The notes under the pieces are model-generated. The model was not told the DNA's origin and did not search any database. It saw nothing but the letters and a program-made list of their open reading frames with translations. 64,000 bases of DNA, from contig CM065299.1 in NCBI GenBank assembly GCA_032871835.1, positions 24,693,074 through 24,757,073 on the forward strand, given 5' to 3'. Numbering within the stretch: position 1 is the stretch's first letter; each line of letters opens with the position of its first letter. Of this stretch, positions 1-10,876 are shown piece after piece. Source of the DNA: Dipteronia dyeriana. Taxonomy: Eukaryota > Streptophyta > Magnoliopsida > Sapindales > Sapindaceae. A program made the translations under genes and the position numbers.

Positions 1-626
1 AACAAACAATAAAATTCATGGGGCGGTGAGGGTTGGTAGGGTTCGATTTGGTGATGGGAGGGTGGCTAGGGTGGGTAGGTTTTATGAAGAAGATGAAGTT
101 TGGTGTGGCAGGTTAGGGTTTGGTGTTTGAGTGGTGGTGGTTGACGGTGGGGGTGATTGGGTTTTATGAAGAAGATGAAGTTTGGTCCGGAAGATAAAGA
201 ATATTTTTTTTTTTAGGGTGGATTTAGATTTAGGTTTTTTTTTAGGGTGAGAGAGCAAGTTAGTCTTGGAAGATGAAGATTTAGGTTTTTTTATTAGGTG
301 CCTAATCAAAAAAAAAATCTTTAATTTTTTTTTTTGTTTATTTTTAAATTTTCACTTTTTTTTTTTCCATTTGATTTAAATTTAATTTCTAATATATATA
401 TATACATATATTTATTCATTTACGTGTTGACATGTGATATATCATTGTTTAAAGATAAAAATACCTTTAGAACAGTTCAATTTGACTAACTGTCGACTCA
501 TAGAAGGACGAAATTGAGTGATTTTTGAAAACATAGGGACCAAAACAGTAAAAATTGAATAAATGAGTAAAAAATAAATAATTTGAAAAAATATAGGACT
601 CAAGTGATGATATACCGGTGTTTAAA
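1..626. other. AT-rich sequence without a recognised gene
   Basis: No coding signal is convincing. The first 200 bases contain a G-rich stretch in which a block of about 20 bases (TATGAAGAAGATGAAGTTTG) occurs twice, near 83 and 165, suggesting an imperfect tandem duplication of about 80 bp. The rest is poly(T)/poly(A)-rich. Minus-strand open frames here are low-complexity Ser/Pro/Thr translations and are not genes. Confidence 0.5.
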
Positions 627-634
627 GCTACATA

Positions 635-1669
635 TAGGGATGGTAGAATTACCCGCGGCGACCTGCCCTTTCGGGGTGGAGATGGGCGGGGATGAGGATA
701 CATAGTCTAACCCATAATGGGTATGGGGCGGGGATTTGTTTTATACTCCCCACCCGGCCCCGTCCCCGTCCCGCTTAAAATAATATTTAGTTATACTACG
801 TAGTTTCAAAGAAAATAAATATATCTACAAAAAAAGAAATATATATAAATATATTAACCCTAACTTTACATCTATTTGCCGTTATTTAACATAAAGTGAC
901 AATTCAAAATATAATTAAAAAAAACTCTAGCCGCTAACTGCAACTCTAAGTCTTTATTCCACAAACAACCTAAAGTTCATCATTCAAGCTTCAACCTCAA
1001 ATACAGTAAGTTTTTTATCTTATGATTAGCTTCATGTTCTTCTACTACAACTGAGCGTTCCACATGTCTTGAAGAACCAGATTTTAATGAGGTAAAATAA
1101 ATCATGCATATTAAATTAAATTAAGTTATTGATATTCAAATCAGATTGAATACAATTTTTTTGTTGGTTCGGAATGTTGCAGAAACCATGTAAGTGGGTG
1201 TCAACATCTTGAGGAAATGCCAGATGAAGTTGATATTACGAAGAGAGAACAAGAGAAATAGATGCAACTATTAGATGATTAACGTTTCGATTTTCGAACA
1301 TTTTAACTTCATATTTTATGTTTATGTTTGAGAATGATAGAATTTACTTGTGAGAATTTACTTGTGAGAATTATGTTTACGAGATGTTTTTTTTAATAGT
1401 TTTATCGAATTATTTACTACTTTTTATATTTTATCATATTGAATAATTATATATTTGTAATTTTAATAAATAAATAAAAATTATAAATTAGGTAAATGGG
1501 TGGGGATGAAGAAAATACTCCCATTGTAACCCGCCCCGCCCCGCCCCGCCCCGCCCTTACCTGTTCCATCTAAGATGGGGGTTTATGAGGGAATGGGTTT
1601 TCAAAAAATAAATGGGGTAGGATGTGGAGAAGGCCACCCCGCCCCGAAACCGTCACATTACCATCCCTA
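635..1669. mobile_element. Non-autonomous hAT element with 8-bp TSD
   Basis: The element starts TAGGGATGGTA and ends with the inverted copy TACCATCCCTA. It is flanked by an identical 8-bp target duplication, GCTACATA, at 627-634 and 1670-1677. An 8-bp duplication plus TAGGGATGG-type ends is characteristic of the hAT superfamily. The ends are GC-rich, including five tandem GCCCC-type units near 1529-1556 that may be subterminal transposase-binding repeats, while the centre is AT-rich. No transposase frame is visible, so it must have moved in trans. A second element with the same ends but different interior lies at 53985-54594. Confidence 0.9.
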
Positions 1670-1889
1670 GCTACATAGGGTCGTTTTTGGAAAAATGATT
1701 GAGAGACTTTTTGTGTTGATCAACACATGCAACACTACTTAAAGGAAAACAAAATTGACAGGTTCGCCGATTGTAAGTTTAAAAAGTCTTAAAAAATTTA
1801 AAATTCCAGGCTCGGGTTTTTGCCTTCTCCATGAATTGGACTGGATCGAATTGAATCTAAATGGGTGTACGATAAATATTTTGGATGGC

Positions 1890-1976
1890 TTAATTTATTA
1901 TATATATAGTACATATATTATTTAGCAGCATTGAAAACCTCTGAATTGTTTTGTTGAAGCTTTGAATATAATAGGC
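1890..1976 (+). promoter_or_regulatory. Remnant 5' region of GSTU copy 1
   Basis: A TATATATA run lies near 1898-1907, followed by TTTAGCAGCATTGAAAACCT and GTTTTGTTGAAGCTTT upstream of the ATG. The same blocks precede the third GST copy (30500-30565), so this is a conserved promoter/5'UTR shared by the copies. Its present activity is unknown, and the gene it served is broken. Confidence 0.5.
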
Positions 1977-2250
1977 ATGGCCGAAGTGAAGGTGATTGGA
2001 AGTTATGTCAGTTTTTTCTGCATAAGAATAGAATGGGCTCTGAAGCTGAAAGGAGTTGAGTACGAATACATTGAAGAAGACTTGAAAAACAAGAGCCATA
2101 TTCTTCTTAACTCCAATCCACTCCACAAGAAGGTCCTTGTGCTCCTCCATCAAGACAACCCCATCTCTGAGTCGCTCCTCATCCTTGAATACATCGATGA
2201 AGTCTGGAACTAGAACCCTCTATTGCCTCAACATCCTTACCAGAAAGAAT
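1977..2250 (+). pseudogene. Tau-class glutathione S-transferase, exon 1 remnant (copy 1)
   Basis: From ATG 1977 the frame reads MAEVKVIG, then [20 protein letters not shown] and [14 protein letters not shown]. This matches the N-terminal thioredoxin-like, glutathione-binding half of tau-class GSTs, cytosolic enzymes that conjugate glutathione to xenobiotics. The usual APLSPF stretch with the catalytic Ser is altered to SYVSFF. A TAG at 2211-2213 stops the frame after about 78 residues, although homology continues (NPLLPQHPYQ) to about 2250. The C-terminal helical domain is absent; the Mutator-like element begins 18 bp later. Normal GSTU proteins are about 220 residues. Family assignment is firm, and the copy is a truncated pseudogene. 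Confidence 0.85.
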
Positions 2251-2760
2251 TTATATGTATAAAATAAAGAGGAAATACCTCTTTTTAGTCAAAAAAATTA
2301 GGTGCTTTATTGTTTTTAACCATGATTAGTATTTTTATTGTTTTGCCCAATAATTGGCTGTGAGGACTGAAATGCCCTTCATTTATTCATTATTTTTTTT
2401 ATCTGAAAAGTCTCTATTCTCTCTCTATTTATCAAGATATTAAGACAATTTCTCTTTCTCTCTCTTTGCTCTTTCACTGTCTTTCTCTCTATCCTCTTTC
2501 ACGTTCTTTTCTCTCTTTTTATCTGAAATTGGATTGCTAACACAAGCATCTTCAGTTTCTTCAAATCACAACACAAGCATCTTCAATTTTGATCTTCAAT
2601 CTCATGGATTTTACTTTGAATTAGAAACGTATTTCATGGATTGGGATTTAGATTTTCGATTTTCGATCTTCAATCTTCAGTTTTGATCTTCCGGAGATTC
2701 AGATTTTGCTTCGAATTTAATGGATTGAAATTCGTAGTTCACGATTTGGCTTAGGTTGTT

Positions 2761-2810
2761 ATGATGAATCAAGATGCTCCAGGTTCTTCTTCTAGAGGTA
2801 TGTAGTAGAA
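2761..2810 (+). other. Possible first-exon remnant inside the MULE
   Basis: ATG at 2761 opens a short frame (MMNQDAPGSSSR) that runs into AGAGGTATGT, a good plant 5' splice site near 2795-2804. It follows a CT-rich tract (2410-2520) like a plant leader. It could be the first exon of the element's lost transposase gene or of a captured gene. The protein is not recognised. Confidence 0.3.
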
Positions 2811-2867
2811 ACCCTATTTTATTTTGTTTCATATGCAGATGAAATGATGAATGAAGGTTGAAGGAGA

Positions 2868-3275
2868 TGGTTTACGTTAGTGTGTTTAAATGATAATCAA
2901 TGGTGTGTTTAATTAATTCTGTTCGGTGTGTTTAATTTTGTTTCTGTGGTGTGTTTAATTGGTTTGTCATTATGTGTTTAATGTGGTGTGCATTGCTATG
3001 TTTAATTTGGTATGACATGGGGTGTTTAATCACTTTACCATGGTGTGTTTAATTTGATTTGCCCTTGGACATTTAATTGTTGTTTCTTTCGTATATAACT
3101 GTTGTTTCCCTGGTGTATTTAATTGGTTTGTGGTGGTGTGTGTAATTGGGTTCGTCTGGTGTGTTTAATTTAGTTGGTCTAGTGTGTTTAATTTAGTTTG
3201 CCTTGGCATGTGTAATTGGGTTGGCCTGATGTGTTTAATTTAGTTGGTCTGGTGTGTTTAATTTGGTTTACCCTG
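2868..3275 (+). repeat. Degenerate GTGTGTTTAATTGG minisatellite, array 1
   Basis: About fifteen copies of a core such as GTGTGTTTAATT, separated by variable spacers of roughly 15-25 bases (for example TGGTTTGTCAT or TGGGTTCGTCTG). The same core recurs at 4085-4860 in this orientation and in reverse orientation at 6875-7125 and 8515-8705. Spacers are neither constant in length nor unique, so this is not a CRISPR array. Confidence 0.85.
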
Positions 3276-4084
3276 GTTTGGATTTTTGGGAGAAATGGAT
3301 TTTGTTGATTCGAATTGAAGATTGTATATGTACTTAACAGATTTATACATTTATTTTGAATGAAATCCCTTTACAAATCCTACGATTTGCGGTTTTTTAA
3401 GTGTTAAGGTTAGGATTGTTCAAATTCGTACCAATTATGATCAGTGTCTGAATGAATGTTGATCTAAGCCTCCATTTATGAATATTGATCTCATCAAAAC
3501 TGTGAATGTTGTTCTCAACCTCTATTTATGATCAATGCTTTTGTGTTTTTGTTTTTCGTTTTTCGTTTTTCGTTTTTGTTCTGTTTTGAATCATTAGAGA
3601 TGTGGTTGATTTGGTTTACATGTTTTTGAGATCATGAACTGAGATTAGAAATGTAAATGGAGATTGAGTTAGGGTAATTTTTTTTTTGTTATTAGAATCA
3701 CATAATTAATTAAAGGGTTTATTTATTATTATTTTTATATTAGAATCTGATGGGTGATTCTTGTAAGTTTTTTCGAGATCGATTATTGTACAACTTGATA
3801 TTTATTCAATGTTGATCGAAGGTCGATGATTTTTGGAGCTTATTAAACGTTTTCGAAACGTATATTCTTGATGACGTTAATTCATGAAGTTGTTGTCCAT
3901 CTATGGTTGCTTTATATTTGTTGGTTTTTATGCATTGTTTGATTGGGTTTTTTTTTTTTTTTTGTATAAATGTTTTTACTATTTTGTGTTGTTATTGATG
4001 ATACTTTTTTTTGATACATTGTGACTATATCATTACTATTGTCTATCGATGACTGCTTTGTATTTGTTTGACTTTCATGCATTG

Positions 4085-4860
4085 TTTAATTGAGTTGAAA
4101 ATAGGTGTGTGTTTTATTGGATAGTACTGATATGGAATTAAATAGGTATGTTAAATTGGATTTGAAATAGGTGTGTTTATTGGGTAGTACTGATGTGTTT
4201 AATTGAGTAAGAAATAGTTGTGTGTTTAATTGGACAGTATTGGTGTGTTTAATTGGGTTGGAAATTTGTGTGTTTAATTGGATTCAACTATTGTGTTTAA
4301 TTGTTGGTGCCATATGGTGTGTTTACTTGTTTGGACCTTGTCTGTTTAATTGCTGACCACATTGTGTGTTTAATTTCTTATCCAAACCACATTCACATGG
4401 ATTAGTGTGTTTAATTGTCTTCGAAATAGGTTTGTGTTTAATTGAGTTGAATTGATGTGTTTAATTCGGTTGAAATATGTTTGTGTTTAATTGATGAACT
4501 TGTGTGTTTAATTGGGTTGAACTAGTGTGTTTAAATGATTTACCCTGGTGTGTTTAATTGGACTGTCATGGTGTGTTTAATTGGTTTGTCATGGTAAGTA
4601 TAATTGGGTTACACCTAGTGTATTTAATTTGGGTTACGATTGTGTGTTTAATGTCTTGGTATGTTTAAATGATGTTTAATAGTGTATTTAATTGATTTAC
4701 ACTTTGTGTTGCTCTTGTGTGTTGAATTGGATTGCTCTGGTGTGTTTGATTATGGGTTGTCGTACTATGTTTAATTGATTTTCCTTGGTGTGTATAATCG
4801 AGTTGGTTTGGTGTGTTTAATCAGCAGCTATTTATCTCTTCATCAATTAAACACACTAGT
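4085..4860 (+). repeat. GTGTGTTTAATTGG minisatellite, array 2
   Basis: More than twenty degenerate copies of the same core as the array at 2868-3275, in the same orientation, ending at CAATTAAACACACTAG near 4845. The last unit is inverted, which gives a small hairpin at the array edge. Divergence between units indicates an old array. Confidence 0.85.
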
Positions 4861-4892
4861 TTTAATTGTGAGATTTTTTTTGTTGACATGCA

Positions 4893-5150
4893 GAAGTGGA
4901 CTCTACGAAATTGGTAATCGATTATGGTGAGAAATGGAAAGGGAACTTTTATGAAGGTGGTGAAACAGAGTTTGTTAAAGTTTTGTCCCAAAACCTTTGA
5001 ATGTTGTGGATTATGTAAAATATGGTGAGGCCATGAAAATGCTATATTGATTTTGTAAATTATTGTCATGTAACATGAGATGTCTGATTAAATGTCAAAA
5101 AGAAGTGCTTTTAGGTCAATTTTTCCTAATTGATATCAGATTTTCAATGT
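4893..5150 (+). repeat. Duplicated coding-like segment, copy 1 of 2
   Basis: A block from about 4920 to 5150 recurs at about 5490-5690 with high similarity, including TTTGTAAATTATTGTCATGTAA and CAATTTTTCCTAATTGATATCA-like stretches. It contains a short frame after a splice-acceptor-like ATGCAG (KLVIDYGEKWKGNFYEGGET), which looks like an exon fragment. The protein could be part of the N-terminal region of a plant MULE-encoded protein, but I cannot prove it. The copies are in direct orientation about 560 bp apart. Confidence 0.6.
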
Positions 5151-5489
5151 CTGGTGTGTTTAATTTTTCTAATTTTATGCCAGCAAAAGTGTCACTAAGA
5201 GCAATAACAGTTTATCCAACTAAAAAAATAATAAAAATATTTCGTATGAAACTATATAATAGTTATCAAGTGTAAGTCATGTATGTTTTTTCGTATCGAA
5301 CCTCGACTATGTAACGTTATAGAGTGAATTTTGAGTGATTTTGTAACGTATTGGAATCAACTCTAAACGTTACAAAAATGAATATAGCATGAAGAAATGT
5401 GTCGGGTCTCATACCTGCTGAAACTATATGTTTTTTTTTATAAATAAACTATATGGTATTAAAATAAGATTTTGATGAAAACCATTGGA

Positions 5490-5690
5490 AAAGGATGAAG
5501 AACGTTTATGAGGTGGTGAAACAAACATTATCAAAGTTCTATCCCACAAACTTTGAATGTTTTAGATGATGTAAATTATGATGATGCTATAAAATTGATT
5601 TTGTAAATTACTGTCATGTAATATGAGATGCCTAACTAAATGTCAAAAATGTGTTTTTAGGACAATTTTTCCTAATTGATATCAGGGTTG
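5490..5690 (+). repeat. Duplicated segment, copy 2 of 2
   Basis: Direct repeat of 4920-5150. It starts in TGGAAAAGGATGAAGAACGT and runs to CCTAATTGATATCAGGG. The reading frame of copy 1 is broken here. The duplication is internal to the MULE. Confidence 0.6.
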
Positions 5691-5699
5691 TGACTCATC

Positions 5700-6180
5700 C
5701 AAGTTTTCACACATTTTTCCAATACATTTGGTAATTATTTTTCGTCGCATGATAACATCTTGCCAAATTTATGTATACTTTAAATAAGCATTTTTAAAAT
5801 AACATAATATATTTTCTTTTTCTTTTTTCAAAGAAACTAAATCCAAAGTACACCGTTAGTAAAATTTGAGCAAAATTACATGACACTCCGTAGAAAGGAA
5901 ATAGGTTTTACAACACATCTCATAAAAATTTTCAATTGATACATACAGAATATTTTGAACAAGGAATTCTTGAATCCACAGTTACCACAACAGAATATTT
6001 TTTACATTAAAATTTTGAGCAAATATACCACTCTCAAGAGAGGATTTTGAGACTCATTCATTTCTAATACAAGATTTTTAAATTAGGTTTCGTCTATCTT
6101 CATAATAATAAAAATGACTAAAGATACTTAAAATAAAACACTAATTCATTCATAACATTGGAAGTAATAAAACTGCGTAT
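5700..6180. other. AT-rich filler inside the MULE
   Basis: No reading frame, repeat or known motif stands out in this stretch of the element. Confidence 0.4.
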
Positions 6181-6189
6181 CAAAAAAGG

Positions 6190-7190
6190 CATCCATCGGC
6201 CACACAATTAAGTGCTAAATTTGATTTAAACTCTAAATCCCTTGTTGTTCCTCTTTCTCCCAACCTTCTCTAACTTCCTTCTCTTCAATGGCACCTGAAG
6301 TTGCATATAAAAATAGTCAGATTTCTCAGCCCGAATTTAAATATAATTCATCTGGAAATTCGAAGAAATTAATTTAAACAGTATAGAAGAAATAAACAGT
6401 TCATAACAATTGAATACAACAGTTCAAATGAGAAAACAGAATAACTAAGAAAATCTGTTTGGATGATGGAATTTAAAGTGAGTTTCAGTTATTGTCTCAC
6501 ATTTATCTTCTGTTTTCAGTTCACTGCTCAATTTAGCTTGAACATTGTCTCTAAGCTAATGTCTTAATTCTTATCTTGGTCTGTTACCTATCAAGGGTTT
6601 TCATTTAATGAATACTAAACAAATCAATACTAAAACATAGCAAAACAATCAGGGGAAAAACACCCTGTCCAGAAGACCAAGAAAATGAGGCACAAAGCAA
6701 CTAACCAAATCAGAAGCATAACAAAACAAAAAGCAGTTACGAAGTTGAATAGCAGCAAAGCAAAAAAAAAAAAAAAAGACCAAAACAGGAACAAAAATGA
6801 AGCCACTGTAGAATGGAAAACAAACACCATAACAAAATATGGAATCAAAATATATATAAATCAAAATCACATAATCCAATTAAACACACCGGTCATACCA
6901 AATTAAACACACCGGTCATATTCAATTAAACACACCGGTCATACCAAATTAAACACACCGGTCATACCAAATTAAACACACCGGTCATACCCAATTAAAC
7001 ACACTGGTCATACCAAACTAAACACACCGGTCCTACCCAATTAAACACACCTGTCATACCAAATTAAACACACTAATCATACCAAATTAAACACACCAGT
7101 CCTACCCAATTAAACACACCATTTTTCAAGACATTGTTGTGAGTGTCAATCAACTTTCAAGCTACTTTTTATTTTCATTAACATACAAAT
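6190..7190. repeat. Internal direct duplication, unit 1
   Basis: The segment contains a CT-rich block (TTCCTCTTTCTCCCAACCTTC), then ACCTGAAGTTGCATATAAAAAT, an array of AATTAAACACACCGGTCATACC units, and GACATTGTTGTGAGTGTCAA. The same blocks recur in the same order at 8235-8790. Spacing between equivalent blocks changes from about 2.04 kb to 1.61 kb, so large indels have occurred since duplication. Confidence 0.7.
6875..7125 (-). repeat. Minisatellite array, inverted relative to 2868-4860
   Basis: About eleven units of CCAATTAAACACACCGGTCATAC (about 23 bp), the reverse complement of the GTGTGTTTAATTGG core. The units are more uniform than in the left arrays, suggesting more recent homogenisation. 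Confidence 0.9.
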
Positions 7191-7199
7191 TCACTTGAA

Positions 7200-8230
7200 A
7201 TATGTTAACTCAATTCACAACCTCAAGAATAATTGATAATTATGTAAACGGGTACAAAAGGAAACATTCAATAACAAGTCGTAACAGGAATTTGAGACAA
7301 AATGAGAGATCAAGTTGTCTATCAATAACAGGTTTTGAAGACATGCTCAGAGGCAATCGGGCTATACACTGAGATGCTCCTAATTCCTAAACCAAAAGGT
7401 TTGGCGCTACTTGATTAGCACAAACACAACACAAAAGAACAATTGTAGATAAATACAATCAAATGTAAACAAGCTAAAATGTACATGTTAGTTAATTTAT
7501 CAGAACAATTAAATTCAGATCATTATAATGTTCAAATTTATAACCAATTGATCTTCAACAATAGTTTTAAAATAGAACATTTACTTCATATTAAGCAATC
7601 AAATTGAAATTAAATAATCCATAAATGTATTCACAGGATCATATAGAAGTAACAGGTAAGAATTTTGTAACTTAACTAGTACACTAAACATCACTCTGTA
7701 AAACAGAGAAAATGAGAGTAATGTAACTTTCTGCACAGCGTTGACCCGAAATTTGGTTTCTTTCTAACTCATTAGTTTCGACAGTAGGATCATTCACATG
7801 TCCCATAAGAACAAACAGAAACCAACAGTAACACACATTTTCTATGCAAGAGACATGAATAAATGGGATCACCATAAAAAGACTAACAAAAAAAACCAAT
7901 AAATAAGTTAAAAAGTAAAGAAATCACAAAATTCATCTTCACTTGTGTTAGTAAAGATGTAATTCAAATTTACAGATTTAATTCAAATTTTCCACCGATA
8001 TTTTCTTGACAAACATCCAATTGAGGGCAGATTAAATTCACTAATAATATTGTTTTTTTCACAATTCAATTTCATGGAAACAATAAAATGATTGAATATA
8101 TAAACATCAGAACACTCAATGTCTGTACAAAATTAAAACTTGGAACATGGAACCACCACAAAATCACAAGCAAAGCATTAATGAATTTGAGACTAAAACC
8201 TGAATAAACTATCACATTAATGACAAATGG
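7200..8230. other. No gene recognised
   Basis: AT-rich sequence between the two duplicated units of the MULE interior. Short frames on both strands show no family signature. Confidence 0.4.
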
Positions 8231-8234
8231 AAAA

Positions 8235-8790
8235 TCGACCAAACAATTAAGCACAATTTTCAACTGTTCCCCTTTCCTCTAACCTTCTCAAACTGTCTTC
8301 CCTTCGATCGCACATAAGGCTTCACATACAATCTTTGGTCCTCTTAGAAGAACCTGAAGTTGCATATAAAAATAATCAAGCATACAACACATTTTCTCTA
8401 TGAAATTCATAAACATATAACACATCATAATTCAAAACCATTCTACAAAGATAAACTTCATCATTTTGCATTCATCCCAACAATGGAAATGTCTAAGTTT
8501 GCCGTATTAAACACATTTTAAAGTACCAAATTAAACACATCGGTCATATCCAATTAAACACACAGGTCATACCCAATTAAACACACCACTCATATCCAAT
8601 TAAACACACCGGTAATACCCAATTAAACACACCGGTAATACCCAATTAAACACACCTGTAATACCCAATTAAACACACTGGTTCACAACAATTACACAAA
8701 GCAGTTCACATCAATTCAACACACAATCTTTCGAGACATTGCTGTGAGTGTCAATCAACTTTCAAGCTATTTTTTATTTTCTCTAACATA
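8235..8790. repeat. Internal direct duplication, unit 2
   Basis: Second copy of the block order described for 6190-7190. It includes the CT-rich block at about 8265, ACCTGAAGTTGCATATAAAAAT at about 8350, the minisatellite at 8515-8705 and GAGACATTGCTGTGAGTGTCA at about 8732. Confidence 0.7.
8515..8705 (-). repeat. Minisatellite array, inverted orientation, second right-hand block
   Basis: About eight units of CCAATTAAACACACCGGTAATA type. Same core and orientation as 6875-7125, and part of the duplicated unit. Confidence 0.85.
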
Positions 8791-8999
8791 TGATGAAACG
8801 TAAGTTGAAGAGTACTGACCCAATATTTCGAATGCATATTGGAAATGCTTGGATTGATGATTATACTGGATTCTAAGGAATTTATGACTATTTATGGACA
8901 CATGCTCTCATCTCATATGAAACCAATGCACATAACAGTTGATAACTAAAGGAGGTTGTAGTGTTAATATATCACAATCTACTTATATAAGCCCTTTAT

Positions 9000-9380
9000 T
9001 TATTTTTTTGAAAAGGCAAAGCTTTATTAACAACCAAAGGCAACAACCCAAAGGCAAACAAAGGCCACAACAAACGCCCAACAAACAGAACAAAAAACAG
9101 AAGAAAAATAGCTAAACAACTGGAAAAACAGAAACAGAAATAGAAACAGAAGCGAATAAAAGAACCACAACCAGAGCCAAAAGAGAACTGGAACCCTGAA
9201 AACCCAAAACAACATAACACAGCTCCAAGACAGCAGCAACCCAAGCAGCAGCAAAACAAAGAGACCCAACGACACACCACAATGCTGAAAGAAGCATCAA
9301 AGCAGACAACAACCACACAGAACAAAAAGAAAGAAACTGAACAGAGAAGAACCAAACACAAGCAACATGAAAACAATTAT
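9000..9380 (-). mobile_element. Probable LINE-type 3' tail (minus strand)
   Basis: Read on the minus strand the block is rich in T, G and C (TTTGGGTTGTTGCCTTTGG), reaches TTAATAAAGCTTTGCC and ends in an A-rich tail at 9000-9014. This pattern resembles 3' tails of plant L1-type retrotransposons, and a better-supported tail of similar composition lies at 46766-47144. No clean target duplication was found, so the assignment is tentative. The long Cys/Phe/Val-rich minus-strand frames here are composition artefacts. Confidence 0.4.
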
Positions 9381-9464
9381 TGCCCAACTTAAAGTAATAA
9401 TAATGAATTAATACAGAGCAAAAGGATAAAATGACAACATGAAAACAATTATTTGCCCAACTGA
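9364..9464. repeat. Short direct repeat, 73-bp period
   Basis: ACATGAAAACAATTATT followed by GCCCAACT occurs at about 9365-9390 and again at about 9437-9464, differing by one T. Its origin is unknown; it could be the duplicated edge of a small insertion. Confidence 0.6.
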
Positions 9465-9599
9465 ATCAAAATCACCATTTATGAACATATTTATCATTTC
9501 CTAAACAGTAAACTTGGTTTGGGTTTCAGATGAATTAGTTGCAGATTTTAAAAACACGGAAAAGTTCGTCCTCCCCATTCTCCACATTAGATTGAATTT

Positions 9600-10330
9600 T
9601 GAAGGAAGCCAAAAATGAGTTACACAATTTCGAAATCTATCACAACTGAACAAAATCAATTTCGAAATCTAACAAAATCAAATTCGAAATCAAAATCACT
9701 TTTTTTTACTCAAATCCAAAAATACAACCAAAAATACAAAAAAATTAAAACCCTAAAATCAAATATAAAGATGAAGTGCAAACCATCGGTGACTGAAATC
9801 GAAGACGCCAGTGACTGTAGTCAGACCGTCGTCACAGTCGGTCGAAATCTATTACAAGTTAACAAAATTGATTTGTTAACAACTTAACAAAATCAATTTG
9901 ATAATATTTAAATGAAAATCAATTTCAAAATCAATGAACCAAAACCCAATCTTCTGTTGAAACCCTAAAATCAATTGTCAAGAGGAGGTGCTTACCGTTG
10001 GTGACTGGACATCGTTGTCTCCATCTCCATGTCGTCGTCGGTGGCTCCTCATGGTGGTCGTCTGTGGCAGAGAAGGTTTCGTGAAGTTGTCGGTTCTCGT
10101 CGCCACTCATCTTTCACGTTTCATCGTCGGCCCTGGTCTCTCTCACAGCCTTTGTCGCCGTCTGCATGTCCGGGTCGCCTCCTCGTCGTCGTCGAGTCAC
10201 GGTGGTGGTCGTCATCCGGTGTGGTCTCTCGTAACTTGTCGGTTTTGTAACAGAGCTCTTGCAAGTCTCTCTCAACTCTTGATTTTAGGGATTGTGTTTT
10301 GTATTTGTTTATTTATTTCAATTCTGTACT
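9600..10330. other. Possible captured exon(s) near the right end of the MULE
   Basis: Composition changes from poly(A)-rich to a clear GC island at 9990-10260 with many GTCGTC/CGACGA steps. On the minus strand ACCAACGGTAAGCACC near 9985-10000 resembles a 5' splice site, and a similar region lies at about 9780-9840. MULEs frequently carry fragments of host genes. No protein family is recognised in any frame, so the call rests on composition and splice-like sites only. Confidence 0.3.
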
Positions 10331-10460
10331 AATTCATTTTCAATTTACTTTTTGTTTTATAACTCATTATCACTGAAGGGCAATTTTGTCCCAAATGTGG
10401 AAAGATTGGTAAAAACAATACATTTACTAAATTTTTGGTTACTTTTAAAGTTCTCCCTAA

Positions 10461-10535
10461 AATAAAATAATTTCCCTTTTGCAATTTTCTGTTACTCAAA
10501 ACTTCAAATTGCATTCTAATTCAATTTGTTAGAAG
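10461..10535. repeat. Direct repeat, left copy (partner 23430-23515)
   Basis: The sequence AAATAAAATAATTTCCCTTT, then TTGCAATTTTCTGTTACTC and AAAACTTCAAATTGCATTC, recurs with few changes at about 23430-23515. The two copies bracket the Tat element and its immediate AT-rich target. They may be the edges of an older insertion or a local duplication. The repeat overlaps the right target duplication of the MULE. Confidence 0.75.
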
Positions 10536-10774
10536 TTTTTGGATTTATAGCATCAGTGCCCCTGAATTATATGTAAAATCGTATGTTGTCCCCTAATTTT
10601 TTTTCCTGGTATTAAACCCCCTGAACTTTCATTTATTGACCATAGTTGACAGAAATGAAATGGACGTCAAGAGAAAATTACACTTACACTCTCTGATTAT
10701 ATGAATAATTACATTAAAACTGGAAAATATAATAATATCACATAAACATCATTTGACATGTTTGACTAATGTTC

Positions 10775-10811
<37 letters not shown>

Positions 10812-10876
10812 TTAATATTTTTTTAAAATAATTAATAATAATAATAATAATAATAAAATTTTAAAAATAATAATAA
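10536..10876. other. Target sequence of the Tat element with (AAT)n microsatellite
   Basis: AT-rich sequence without a gene. An (AAT)n tract at about 10775-10812 and a second at 10836-10878 precede the 5' LTR. The sequence after the 3' LTR continues as AATAATAATTATAATGATAATAATG, so the retrotransposon landed inside this microsatellite. Confidence 0.8.

Larger units (their letters stand above)
2269..10457. mobile_element. Large Mutator-like element (MULE), non-autonomous
   Basis: The 9-bp sequence TAAAATAAA sits immediately outside both ends (2260-2268 and 10458-10466), the target-duplication length of Mutator elements. The outer 100-plus bases of each end are imperfect inverted repeats. The left end carries GTGCTTTATTGTTTTTAACC then GCCCTTCATTTATTC; the reverse complement of the right end carries AATGTATTGTTTTTACC then GCCCTTCAGTGATAATGAG. 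No MURA-type transposase frame is recognisable inside. The interior holds minisatellite arrays, internal direct duplications, a LINE-like tail and a possible captured exon. It lies directly downstream of the truncated GST copy 1. Confidence 0.75.

Noticed and set aside
2868..4860. CRISPR-like alternation of a repeat and spacers
   Set aside because: The repeats are degenerate, spacers vary in length and resemble each other, and the DNA is plant nuclear; it is a minisatellite.
8996..9387. Overlapping Cys/Phe/Val-rich open frames of 82-126 codons (minus)
   Set aside because: Three frames are open at once because of T/G-rich composition; this is a LINE-like tail, not a gene.
9988..10332. 114-codon Arg/Ser/Val-rich open frame (plus)
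   Set aside because: GC island effect with two overlapping frames open; no domain recognised. Kept only as a possible captured exon.
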